From Clostridia bacterium (GTDB taxonomy: Bacteria; Bacillota; Clostridia; Oscillospirales; CAG-272), in the NCBI GenBank assembly GCA_017522125.1, contig JAFXAC010000048.1:1-34986 (forward strand): a DNA stretch of 34,986 nt, in the 5' to 3' direction. The notes beneath the pieces were generated by a model that was given only the letters and a program-made list of their open reading frames with translations, made no database searches and was not told where the DNA came from. Below are positions 1-6,863 of this stretch, piece by piece; the stretch's first letter is position 1, and the number at the start of each line of letters is the position of its first letter. The position numbers and the translations under genes were made by a program.

Positions 1-274
1 CGCCGTAAAGCAAGGTGTTCACTATAAGCCCTTCCCTGCCCATCGCAACGGCGCAGATAAGCACCACCCCCGCAAGGTCGATAATGAGCGCGAGTGCGTC
101 GGGACAGCTTATAAAAAGCGCGGCTACCGCATACGCGCCGCCGAGTGCCGACGCTACCGCCGTGCGAAAAAGGCGCAACGGTCTGTGCCGCACGCGGCAG
201 GCTATGTAAAAGCACAGAAAATCCATACTGAAATTTATTAAAAACAAAAGGTCCCCGTAAACGGTCTGACCCAT
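1..274 (-). CDS. spoIIGA: Sigma-E processing peptidase SpoIIGA, N-terminal part (runs off the left edge)
   Basis: The reading frame is open from an ATG at 274 to the window edge, giving 91 codons and no stop. It starts MGQTVYGDLLFLINFSMDF and continues with alternating hydrophobic segments and short basic loops. This matches the N-terminal multi-helix membrane domain of SpoIIGA, the aspartic protease that cuts pro-sigma-E in the mother cell at asymmetric septation. The family opening is a V-Y-x-D-x-x-F-L-x-N-F-x-x-D pattern, which is clearly present here. The catalytic C-terminal domain lies outside the window. The start at 274 is preferred over the ATG at 280 because a GAGGTG Shine-Dalgarno overlaps the 280 codon and sits about 8 nt before 274. 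The gene is transcribed divergently from the SCIFF operon. sigE normally follows spoIIGA, so it would be expected just to the left. Confidence 0.85.
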   Translation of the reverse strand, partial: MGQTVYGDLLFLINFSMDFLCFYIACRVRHRPLRLFRTAVASALGGAYAVAALFISCPDALALIIDLAGVVLICAVAMGREGLIVNTLLYG

Positions 275-292
275 GGGCATCACCTCGTAAAT

Positions 293-340
293 ATTATATT
301 CCACCCCCAAAGCGAATTATGTCGCAAGCGAAGTGTCGAA
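293..340 (-). promoter_or_regulatory. Candidate spoIIGA promoter with Spo0A-box-like sites
   Basis: On the minus strand TATAAT occupies 298-293, with no good -35 at 17 bp. A TTGCGA lies about 23 bp upstream (327-322). Upstream are TTCGACA (340-334) and the near match TGCGACA (326-320), both in the same orientation. Known biology: the Bacillus subtilis spoIIG promoter has an abnormally long spacer of about 22 bp and is activated by Spo0A~P at 0A boxes (TGTCGAA and its complement). The resemblance is suggestive only. Confidence 0.45.
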
Positions 341-379
341 AAAAATATTGCGCTCGGGTGAAAAAATCCGCTTTGACGA

Positions 380-408
380 TTGACTTATCATTTTTTCTGT
401 GATATAAT
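380..408 (+). promoter_or_regulatory. Sigma-A-type promoter of the SCIFF operon
   Basis: TTGACT at 380-385 and TATAAT at 403-408 are separated by exactly 17 bp, with an extended -10 TG at 400-401. The predicted start is about 25 nt upstream of the SCIFF ATG, which leaves room for the CGGAGGA ribosome binding site at 427-433. Confidence 0.85.
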
Positions 409-441
409 AAGAAAAACTATATGTTTCGGAGGACTATCATT

Positions 442-594
442 ATGAAGCGTATTAAAACTTTAGATACCAAGAACCTTTGCGAGAGCGCAAAGAACGGCGG
501 TTGCGGCGAGTGCCAGACCTCCTGCCAGTCTGCTTGCAAGACCAGCTGCGGCATTGCTAACCAGCAGTGCGAAAACAAGAAGGCAAGCAAGTAA
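442..594 (+). CDS. scfA: SCIFF ranthipeptide precursor (six cysteines in forty-five family)
   Basis: This 50-residue peptide is the substrate of the radical SAM maturase encoded next to it. The family (SCIFF, a ranthipeptide class found across Clostridia) carries thioether links from Cys to non-alpha carbons of acceptor residues. The N-terminal leader begins MKRIKTLDTKNL. The core has the classic cysteine spacing at residues 21, 24, 28, 32, 36 and 43 within a GGCGECQTSCQSACKTSC block. An additional Cys at position 13 lies in the leader, where I recall a non-Cys residue in typical members, giving seven in total. The start is fixed by CGGAGGA 8 nt upstream. A near-consensus promoter lies directly in front and a hairpin directly behind. 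The role of SCIFF is poorly understood; a signalling or metabolic-regulation role has been suggested for related peptides. Confidence 0.95.
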   Translation: MKRIKTLDTKNLCESAKNGGCGECQTSCQSACKTSCGIANQQCENKKASK

Positions 595-602
595 TTCTTG
601 TA

Positions 603-637
603 ATAAGAAACGCCGCCTTTGGGGCGGCATTTCTTAT
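603..637 (+). terminator. Intercistronic hairpin between precursor and maturase
   Basis: The arms ATAAGAAA and TTTCTTAT (8 bp) enclose a GCCGCC/GGCGGC stem. The A-rich and U-rich outer arms resemble a partial terminator, but no long T-run follows and the maturase RBS (AGGAG, 649-653) comes soon after. It probably attenuates read-through or stabilises the precursor mRNA, so that more peptide than enzyme is made. Confidence 0.75.
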
Positions 638-661
638 GCATAACTTTTTAGGAGATTTATT

Positions 662-2044
662 ATGATACATAGCTATAAGCTTGGCGGACTTAATATAGTT
701 CTTGATATTTTTTCGGGCTCCGTTCACGTGGTCGACGACGTTGCGTTCGACATTATCGGTCTTTACGAGAGCCACAGCCGCGACGAGATAGTGGACGTTA
801 TCCTTGCAAAATACCCCGACAGCCCCGACGTAACGCGCGAGGAGATACTTGAATGCTGTGACAGCATTGATGAGCTTCGTGCGGCGGGTAAGCTTTTTAC
901 CCCCGACACGTTTTCCGACAAGGCGGACAAGCTTAAAGAAAAGACGTCGGGCGTTATCAAGGCACTGTGTCTGCACGTTGCGCACACCTGCAACCTCAAC
1001 TGCTCCTACTGCTTTGCAAGTCAGGGCAAGTATCACGGCGACCGCGCGGTGATGAGTCTTGAGGTGGGCAAGCGCGCGCTTGATTTCCTTATTGAAAACT
1101 CGGGAAGCCGCCACAATCTTGAGGTGGACTTCTTCGGCGGTGAGCCGCTTATGAACTTTGACGTTGTCAAGGAGCTTGTTGCATACGCGCGTCAGCGCGA
1201 AAAGGAAACGGGAAAGAATTTCCGCTTTACGCTGACCACCAACGGCGTGCTTGTTGACGACGACGTGATTGAATTTTCCAACCGTGAGATGAGCAACGTC
1301 GTGCTGAGCCTTGACGGAAGAAAATCCGTCCACGACCGCTATCGCGTAGACTACGCCGGCAACGGAAGCTGGGAAAGAATCGTTCCGAAGTTCCAGAAAT
1401 TCGTAAAGGCGCGCGGCGATAAGGGCTACTATATGCGAGGCACGTTCACGCACGCAAATCCCGATTTTCTTGAGGATATAAAGGAAATGCTTGACCTTGG
1501 CTTCACGGAGCTGAGCATGGAGCCCGTAGTAAGTGCGCCGGGTGACGAAGGTGCGCTGACGGACGAGGACCTCCCCATCGTTATGGAGCAGTACGAAAAG
1601 CTCGCTGAGCTTATGCTTGAGCGTCACCGCGAGGGCAAGCCTTTTACCTTCTATCACTATATGATAGACCTCAAGGGCGGTCCTTGCATTTACAAGAGGA
1701 TATCGGGCTGTGGCTCGGGCACGGAATATATGGCGGTCACGCCATGGGGCGACCTTTATCCCTGCCATCAGTTCGTGGGCGAGGAAAAATTCAAGCTCGG
1801 TAACATCTGGGACGGAGTTACCAACACCGAAACGCAAAAGGAATTTGCATCCTGCAACGTTTACGCGCGTCCCGAATGCGCCGACTGCTGGGCGAAGCTT
1901 TATTGCTCGGGCGGTTGTGCCGCTAACGCATATCACGCAACGGGCTCGGTGCGCGGCGTTTATAAATACGGCTGTGAGCTTTTCCGCAAGAGAATGGAAT
2001 GCGCCATTATGCTTGAAGCCGCAAAGACGCTTGACGAAGAATGA
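662..2044 (+). CDS. scfB: Thioether cross-link-forming SCIFF peptide maturase (radical SAM/SPASM)
   Basis: The 460-residue enzyme installs Cys thioether cross-links in the SCIFF precursor using S-adenosylmethionine. Residues 1-100 form the N-terminal peptide-binding (RRE-like) region. The radical SAM cluster motif CxxxCxxC is at Cys110, Cys114 and Cys117 (HTCNLNCSYCF). The SAM-binding GGEP is at 159-162. The C-terminal SPASM domain carries a cysteine set at 342, 350, 368, 398, 406, 409, 415, 419 and 438 that would bind two further Fe-S clusters, as in CteB. Length and motif order fit the family. It starts 67 nt after the precursor stop with AGGAG upstream. Its stop overlaps the next start codon as ATGA, which implies translational coupling to the decarboxylase-like gene. 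Confidence 0.95.
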   Translation: MIHSYKLGGLNIVLDIFSGSVHVVDDVAFDIIGLYESHSRDEIVDVILAKYPDSPDVTREEILECCDSIDELRAAGKLFTPDTFSDKADKLKEKTSGVIKALCLHVAHTCNLNCSYCFASQGKYHGDRAVMSLEVGKRALDFLIENSGSRHNLEVDFFGGEPLMNFDVVKELVAYARQREKETGKNFRFTLTTNGVLVDDDVIEFSNREMSNVVLSLDGRKSVHDRYRVDYAGNGSWERIVPKFQKFVKARGDKGYYMRGTFTHANPDFLEDIKEMLDLGFTELSMEPVVSAPGDEGALTDEDLPIVMEQYEKLAELMLERHREGKPFTFYHYMIDLKGGPCIYKRISGCGSGTEYMAVTPWGDLYPCHQFVGEEKFKLGNIWDGVTNTETQKEFASCNVYARPECADCWAKLYCSGGCAANAYHATGSVRGVYKYGCELFRKRMECAIMLEAAKTLDEE

Positions 2045-3357
2045 AAACGCCCATAAGCGATTTTGTAAAAAAATACGCAGAGAGCCGCGCGGTGCGCCTG
2101 CACATGCCCGGACACAAGGGGCTCGGCTCTCTCGGCGAAGCACTTGATATCACCGAAATAGAGGGCGCTGACGTGCTGTACTCGCCGTCGGGTATAATCC
2201 GCGAAAGCGAGGAGAACGCCTCTGCGCTCTTTGGCACGGCGCGAACCGTATATTCCACGGGTGGCTCGTCTACGTCCATTCGCGCGATGCTATACCTTGC
2301 CACGCTCTGCAAAAATGGCGAGCGAGCCGTCATTGCCGCGGGCAGAAACGCTCATCGCGCGTTTTTGGACGGTGCGGCTCTTATTGATTTTGATGTCGAG
2401 TGGCTTTACGGCGAGAGAAGCGATAATATCGTGTCCTGCCGCATAACGCCCGAATATCTCGACGCTTTTCTTGCGCGGCGCGAGGTAACGGCGGTCTATC
2501 TGACAAGCCCCGATTATGCGGGAAATATGCTTGATATCGCCGCGCTCTCCGAGGTGTGCCACCGCCACGGCACGCTACTCCTCGTTGACAACGCGCACGG
2601 CGCGTATCTGCGCTTTCTTCCCCTCTGTGCGCACCCCATAGACCTTGGCGCCGACGCATCGTGCGACTCGGCGCACAAGACCTTGCCCGTGCTGACGGGT
2701 GGCGGATATCTGCATATCGGCAAAAATGCGCCGAAAATATTTTCCGAGCAAGCCGACAGAGCTATGGCGCTGTTTGCCTCGACGAGTCCTTCGTATCTGA
2801 TACTTCAATCGCTCGACCGTGCAAACGCATATCTTGCTGACGGCTATCGCGAAAGGCTTGGCGAGTTTGTCGAAAGGGTTGCCGCGATGAAAGCCCGCCT
2901 TCCCTTTGAAACGGTAGGAAGCGAGCCGCTGAAGCTGACGCTTGCGCCGAAATCCTACGGATATACGGGCGCGGAAATATCGGAAACACTCTCTCGCACG
3001 GGGTTCGTTTGCGAGTTTGCGGACGCTGACCTTGTGGTGATGATGCTCACGCCCGAGCTTTCGGACGGGGCGCTTACGGCGCTTGAGGATACGCTATGTA
3101 GCATACCGCGCCGCGAGGCTATCAAGGAAAAAGCCCCCGCCGCGATTGTTGGAAAGTACGTTATGTCGCCGCGCGAAGCTATATTTAAGGTAAGCGAGGA
3201 GGTGGACGTGCGCTCCGCCGTGGGGCGTGTGCTTGCCGCCTCATGTATATCCTGCCCGCCCGCCGTTCCGATAGCGGTATGCGGCGAGCTGATAAGCGAG
3301 GAAACCCTCGGCTTGTTTAAATACTACGGAATAAAGACCGTGCAGGTCATAAAATGA
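2041..3357 (+). CDS. Orn/Lys/Arg decarboxylase-type PLP enzyme
   Basis: This 438-residue, fold-type I PLP enzyme belongs to the short, wing-less Orn/Lys/Arg decarboxylase family (YaaO/SpeA-like in Firmicutes). Near the N-terminus is the family signature HMPGHKG (residues 21-27). A YSTGGSS phosphate-binding loop is at 71-77 and the His that stacks on PLP is in NAHR (His105). LVDNAHGA follows (Asp183, His186), and the Schiff-base lysine is Lys213 in DSAHKTLP. It overlaps the SCIFF maturase by 4 nt (ATGA) and has no separate promoter, so it is the third cistron of the SCIFF operon. It may make or adjust polyamines, as these enzymes decarboxylate basic amino acids to cadaverine, putrescine or agmatine. 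Its substrate cannot be told from sequence by eye. A polyamine importer lies 6 kb away. Confidence 0.9.
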   Translation: MKTPISDFVKKYAESRAVRLHMPGHKGLGSLGEALDITEIEGADVLYSPSGIIRESEENASALFGTARTVYSTGGSSTSIRAMLYLATLCKNGERAVIAAGRNAHRAFLDGAALIDFDVEWLYGERSDNIVSCRITPEYLDAFLARREVTAVYLTSPDYAGNMLDIAALSEVCHRHGTLLLVDNAHGAYLRFLPLCAHPIDLGADASCDSAHKTLPVLTGGGYLHIGKNAPKIFSEQADRAMALFASTSPSYLILQSLDRANAYLADGYRERLGEFVERVAAMKARLPFETVGSEPLKLTLAPKSYGYTGAEISETLSRTGFVCEFADADLVVMMLTPELSDGALTALEDTLCSIPRREAIKEKAPAAIVGKYVMSPREAIFKVSEEVDVRSAVGRVLAASCISCPPAVPIAVCGELISEETLGLFKYYGIKTVQVIK

Positions 3358-3360
3358 CGA

Positions 3361-3390
3361 AACGCCCTCTGCCTGACGGCAGAGGGCGTT
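3361..3390 (+). terminator. Terminator hairpin, first copy of a duplicated palindrome
   Basis: A perfect 13-bp stem (AACGCCCTCTGCC and its complement) closes on a TGAC loop 3 nt after the decarboxylase stop, followed by a T-containing tail. The inner 28 bp (3362-3389) recur identically at 3984-4011. Confidence 0.85.
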
Positions 3391-3406
3391 TGTAGTTTTA
3401 TAAGCG

Positions 3407-3946
3407 TTACATCGGTCTATGTATCCTGCTGTTTTTCCATTTTCTTTGAGCCAACGGCACGCATATAATATACACAAGCGCGACGTAGACGTCCCAACAA
3501 AGCACACCCAAGATCTGCACGGGAACATGTGTAATGAACAGTGATGCCGAGAAAAAAAGGAAAGAAAGCCCTGTTTTCCCCATGACCGCTTCGGGTATCA
3601 ACGCAATCGGGATAGAAACCACCAGCAACGATATCAAATCGTATTTTCCAAAAGTCTTCAAATGTGATACGAGGGCTTGCTTCCAAGTTTTTTCTTCTGC
3701 CGCTTCGGATAAATAATGACGCTTGTATTCATCATCCTTCAAAAAATACAAAAAGTAAAGAGGGAAACCGAATGATAGCGTTGCAGCACCAAAGCTAATT
3801 AAATCCGTAAGGGCTCGGTTGTCGGCACCATCTTCAATCAACTTGGCATAAAATATTCCAATAGCCAGCATCACTCCGATAAACACTCCCGAAACTGCCA
3901 AATTGGCAAGTATAAAACGCCCTATTCTTGGAAATTGTTTTTTCAT
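3407..3946 (-). CDS. Small multi-pass membrane protein of unknown function
   Basis: The product is 179 residues. Four hydrophobic stretches are visible: about 10-32, 46-68, 103-122 and 126-162 (the last probably two helices). A charged loop rich in Lys and Glu (about 70-95) separates the first and second pairs. I do not recognise the family. The start ATG at 3946 has an AGGGAG ribosome binding site upstream. Codon use is more AT-rich than the neighbours, with many A- and T-ending codons. The gene sits alone on the minus strand between two identical 28-bp palindromes that act as the terminators of the flanking convergent operons. This suggests that the segment was inserted and duplicated the terminator, but there is no transposase or recombinase with it. 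Confidence 0.75.
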   Translation of the reverse strand: MKKQFPRIGRFILANLAVSGVFIGVMLAIGIFYAKLIEDGADNRALTDLISFGAATLSFGFPLYFLYFLKDDEYKRHYLSEAAEEKTWKQALVSHLKTFGKYDLISLLVVSIPIALIPEAVMGKTGLSFLFFSASLFITHVPVQILGVLCWDVYVALVYIICVPLAQRKWKNSRIHRPM

Positions 3947-3983
3947 ATTAATTCTCCCTTAATGGAAATCGCAATATTCTCAC

Positions 3984-4011
3984 ACGCCCTCTGCCTGACG
4001 GCAGAGGGCGT
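3984..4011 (-). terminator. Second copy of the duplicated terminator palindrome
   Basis: The 28 bp are identical to 3362-3389 and form a 12-bp stem with a TGAC loop. The copy lies 13 bp beyond the flotillin stop codon, where a terminator for the minus-strand flotillin operon is expected. Because it is palindromic it can work in both directions. Confidence 0.8.
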
Positions 4012-4024
4012 ATTTTATGAAAAT

Positions 4025-5455
4025 TTATTCTGCGGCTACGTCGGTTGATATAGCGTCAGCCTTGGGCTTGCCGAGATATTCGGGAAGCTGCATGCCTGCC
4101 ATATCAAACAGCTCGGTCAGAGGGGGAACGGACTTATAAAGTCCCGAAATGAAGCCCGCGGTGGAGCTTTTTCCGTCAGCACCTGCACTACCGTTGTCCC
4201 AAACGGTGACCTTGTCGATCTTGAGGTTGGAGATAGCATCTACCTGAATTCTGGTCAGATCCTCAAGCTTGTCGGCAACCATAAGTCTGATAGCGGCGTT
4301 TGCGTCTCCGCCGGCAGACGCTACGATAGCGGCAAGACCCTCGGACTGCTTGATGAGCATCTCGCGCATACCCTGCGCCTCTGCCTGCATCTTCATCAGA
4401 ATGGAGTCTGCCTCACCGCGTGCTTTGCGGCGCATCTGCTCTGCCTCAGCCTCAGCCTTAAGCTCAAGCTCCTTCTTTGCGATCTCTGCCTTTACGATGA
4501 TATCTGCCTCAAGTCTTGCCTTTTCAAGCGATGCACGGGCTTCCTCGGCGCTTCTCTGTGCGGCGTAGGATTCCTCCTGTGCCTTTGCTGCCTGAATGTT
4601 CTCGGCGGCAACTGCGCGCTTGTTAGCCTCTGCCTCGCGCTCACGGCGCACGGACTCGGACTCTGCGATTCTTACCTTCGCCTCGTTCTCACCCGCGATA
4701 GCCTCGGAGTTGGAGCGAGATACGCTGATCCTCTGATCCTTTTCGGCTGCGGCGGCACCGATAGCACCGCTTCTGTCAGCCTCGGCAACGGAGATCTTTG
4801 CATCGTTTATTGCCTTTGCGGCGGCTTCCTTACCGAGAGCGGTGATGTATCCGCTTTCGTCGTTGATATCGGTAACGTTTACGTTGATAAGACGCAGACC
4901 GATCTTCTTAAGCTCGGTTTCCACGTTGCTCGAAACTGCCTCAAGGAACTTGTCGCGGTCGGTGTTGATCTCCTCGATGTCCATAGTTGCGATAACAAGA
5001 CGGAGCTGACCGAAGATGATATCGCGGGCGAGATCCTGAATCTCAGCAAGCTTAAGACCGAGAAGTCGCTCTGCGGCGTTCTGCATAACGCCCGACTCGG
5101 TAGAAATACCTACGGTAAAGCGGGAGGGAACGTCAACACGGATGTTCTGATGGGAAAGTGCGTTGGTAAGGTCGACCTGAATGGAAAGAGGCGTCAGGTC
5201 GAGGTACTCGTAGGACTGGATAAGGGGAACGATGAACGCCGCGCCACCGTGGATACACTTAGCGGAGCGCTGTGTTCCGTCCTTGTTGGTGCCTACCTTA
5301 CCGTAGATGACCATGATCTTATCCGAGGGGCATCTCTTGTATCTTGATGCGAATACGATCACGAATGCAAAGAGAACCACCGCCACGGCGATGATGATCA
5401 CAGGAACGGCGGAGGAGATGCCGTCTGCTGCAAGAAATGCACTAAATTTTGTCAT
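4025..5455 (-). CDS. floT: Flotillin-like SPFH membrane-scaffold protein
   Basis: This 476-residue bacterial flotillin (YuaG/FloT type) is anchored in the membrane and organises functional membrane microdomains. A single hydrophobic helix is at about 16-37, followed by a basic SRYKRCPSDK junction. An SPFH/PHB domain spans about 40-220. A long alanine/glutamate coiled coil with repeated EAxAE units spans about 225-355, and a conserved flotillin C-terminal domain follows. The length is close to the usual 500 residues. The start has an AAAGGAAA ribosome binding site. It is the last gene of a minus-strand operon, 42 nt after the NfeD-like gene. This pairing is the standard yuaF-yuaG arrangement, and the NfeD partner is thought to act with flotillin. 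Confidence 0.93.
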   Translation of the reverse strand: MTKFSAFLAADGISSAVPVIIIAVAVVLFAFVIVFASRYKRCPSDKIMVIYGKVGTNKDGTQRSAKCIHGGAAFIVPLIQSYEYLDLTPLSIQVDLTNALSHQNIRVDVPSRFTVGISTESGVMQNAAERLLGLKLAEIQDLARDIIFGQLRLVIATMDIEEINTDRDKFLEAVSSNVETELKKIGLRLINVNVTDINDESGYITALGKEAAAKAINDAKISVAEADRSGAIGAAAAEKDQRISVSRSNSEAIAGENEAKVRIAESESVRREREAEANKRAVAAENIQAAKAQEESYAAQRSAEEARASLEKARLEADIIVKAEIAKKELELKAEAEAEQMRRKARGEADSILMKMQAEAQGMREMLIKQSEGLAAIVASAGGDANAAIRLMVADKLEDLTRIQVDAISNLKIDKVTVWDNGSAGADGKSSTAGFISGLYKSVPPLTELFDMAGMQLPEYLGKPKADAISTDVAAE

Positions 5456-5497
5456 TGTTTTTTTCCTTTCTTATATTGAAAAAATTTTTATCAAGAT

Positions 5498-6097
5498 TTA
5501 TTTTTTTGGTGCGGCAACAGGCTCGACCACAAGCACGCCGCCCTCGCTGACAGCCACCACGCGCACGAACGCGCCCGTTTTGAGCGTATCCGCCGCAGTA
5601 GTGATCGCGTTAAACTCGCGGTAGCTTTCCTGCACGGTGAGATTCACCTTGCCCGAGCCCGTGGAAAGAGGGGGGATCGGAATATAGACCTGCGCTACCT
5701 TGCCGATGCAGTTTTCTATATTAATATTACCGCTTGACTGCAATCTCATAACCGCGCGCATAAGATACGCCATGCCAACGAGCGTAAGCACGCCGCTGAC
5801 TACCGCTATGAGAACTGCCGCCCAATCGGGAAGGTCGGTCGCGAGAAGTGCAAAGCCTACCCAGCCCATTATGGTGAGCATTGACAGTATGCCTCTTACG
5901 CTGAAAAGCGCAATACCAGCGTCAATCTCAACGTCGCCCTCAGTTCCGCCCTCAAGGTCAAAGTCGGGGTCATCAACGTTCTCGCCCACGCCAAAAAGCG
6001 TAAGCAGAGTTTGGAGCAGGAGTATAATCGTTGACGGAAGTGCTATAATGGCAAATATCTGACGGGAAAATTCTAAGCTATTCCACCATTCAATCAT
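5498..6097 (-). CDS. NfeD-family membrane protein (YuaF-like)
   Basis: The product is 199 residues. Hydrophobic segments lie at about 15-35, 66-88 and 92-115. An acidic loop (residues 40-60, rich in Asp and Glu) separates the first two. A C-terminal soluble domain of about 128-195 has the small beta-barrel (OB-fold) pattern of NfeD proteins. NfeD genes nearly always sit next to SPFH genes, as here. The start has AAAGGATG upstream. It lies 24 nt after the DUF1836 gene and 42 nt before flotillin, so all three are probably one transcript. Confidence 0.87.
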   Translation of the reverse strand: MIEWWNSLEFSRQIFAIIALPSTIILLLQTLLTLFGVGENVDDPDFDLEGGTEGDVEIDAGIALFSVRGILSMLTIMGWVGFALLATDLPDWAAVLIAVVSGVLTLVGMAYLMRAVMRLQSSGNINIENCIGKVAQVYIPIPPLSTGSGKVNLTVQESYREFNAITTAADTLKTGAFVRVVAVSEGGVLVVEPVAAPKK

Positions 6098-6121
6098 AAT
6101 ACGTCATCCTTTCATTAAATA

Positions 6122-6706
6122 TCAGCCGTTTATCAGTTTTTCAGTCATTTCATCGGAGTGCCGCTTAATGATCGAAGCGTAATAAGCGACAACGATGATC
6201 TCAAGTGCGGTGTTAAGTCGGCGGCGCGCGCCGCTGACCTTCTCGTCGTAATCGGCAGTGACCTCCTCGATGCACTCACGCAACGGCGTTTCATCCCCCA
6301 CACCGCCACGCTGAGTTACCTTGTCAAGCGCGCGGCAGATGTAGTCGTAAAGAAGGCTGTCGCGGATAATGTCGTCGGACCTATCGTAAACTCTGCCGTT
6401 GATGTAGGTTATGAGAAACGCTATCCTATCAAGCTGCATACAGGACCTGAGCATATTTATGATAAGTATATGCGCAAGCTGATCCTTGTTATATCTTTTC
6501 ATTTTAGAGTTCTCCACCCAACCGCGCTTCGTCCAGTTCTGGAGAGTTGAGCCGTCAATGCCCGATATTTCTCTTATCTGGGTGAGCATAATACCGTCCG
6601 AGATATAAAATATCTTATCGAGAAAATCAATTCCCGTAACGTCTCCCATGGCATCGCGACGAAGTATCGTACCCGGGATATACTCGTCGTTTATTTGAAG
6701 GTTCAT
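6122..6706 (-). CDS. DUF1836 protein with MerR-like helix-turn-helix
   Basis: This 194-residue cytoplasmic protein has a MerR-like winged-HTH segment at about 40-80 (LTQIREISGIDGSTLQNW followed by TKRGWV). The K-x-K-R-Y stretch with a QLAHILIINMLR helix after it is typical of DUF1836 proteins, which are found mainly in Firmicutes. The rest is predicted helical with no membrane segments. A possible role is transcriptional control of its own operon or of envelope genes, inferred only from the HTH-like fold and its first position in the flotillin operon. The start is set by CTCCTT (AAGGAG) at 6715-6720, 8 nt upstream. Confidence 0.85.
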   Translation of the reverse strand: MNLQINDEYIPGTILRRDAMGDVTGIDFLDKIFYISDGIMLTQIREISGIDGSTLQNWTKRGWVENSKMKRYNKDQLAHILIINMLRSCMQLDRIAFLITYINGRVYDRSDDIIRDSLLYDYICRALDKVTQRGGVGDETPLRECIEEVTADYDEKVSGARRRLNTALEIIVVAYYASIIKRHSDEMTEKLING

Positions 6707-6757
6707 CCTACCATCTCCTTTTCTTAAATTTTTCCATTACACTTGTACTGTGGTTAT

Positions 6758-6786
6758 ATTATATCACACGGTCAAGCGATTGTCAA
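6758..6786 (-). promoter_or_regulatory. Consensus promoter of the DUF1836-NfeD-flotillin operon
   Basis: On the minus strand TTGACA (6786-6781) and TATAAT (6763-6758) match the sigma-A consensus perfectly with a 17-bp spacer and an extended -10 TGA. The leader to the ATG at 6706 is about 45 nt. No sigma-W-like promoter is apparent. Confidence 0.9.
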
Positions 6787-6815
6787 TAGCATTTTTGCGA
6801 TTTTTTTAATTTTTT

Positions 6816-6844
6816 TCATACCCCGCGCTTTTTTCATATATAAT
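6816..6844 (+). promoter_or_regulatory. Weak candidate promoter of the M50 protease gene
   Basis: TCATA at 6816-6820 and CATATA at 6835-6840 loosely resemble sigma-E -35 and -10 elements, but the spacing is somewhat short. A TATAAT at 6839-6844 could instead be a sigma-A -10 lacking a good -35. The assignment is uncertain. Confidence 0.3.
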
Positions 6845-6863
6845 TATATGCACGGAGGAAAAA

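Noticed and set aside
557..2143. 528-residue minus-strand open frame across the SCIFF maturase
   Set aside because: It is antisense to the well-supported radical SAM gene, has no family signature, and arises from codon bias of the real gene. The same applies to long antisense frames over potD (12298-13359), floT, gltX (29754-30614) and pheS (34058-34957).
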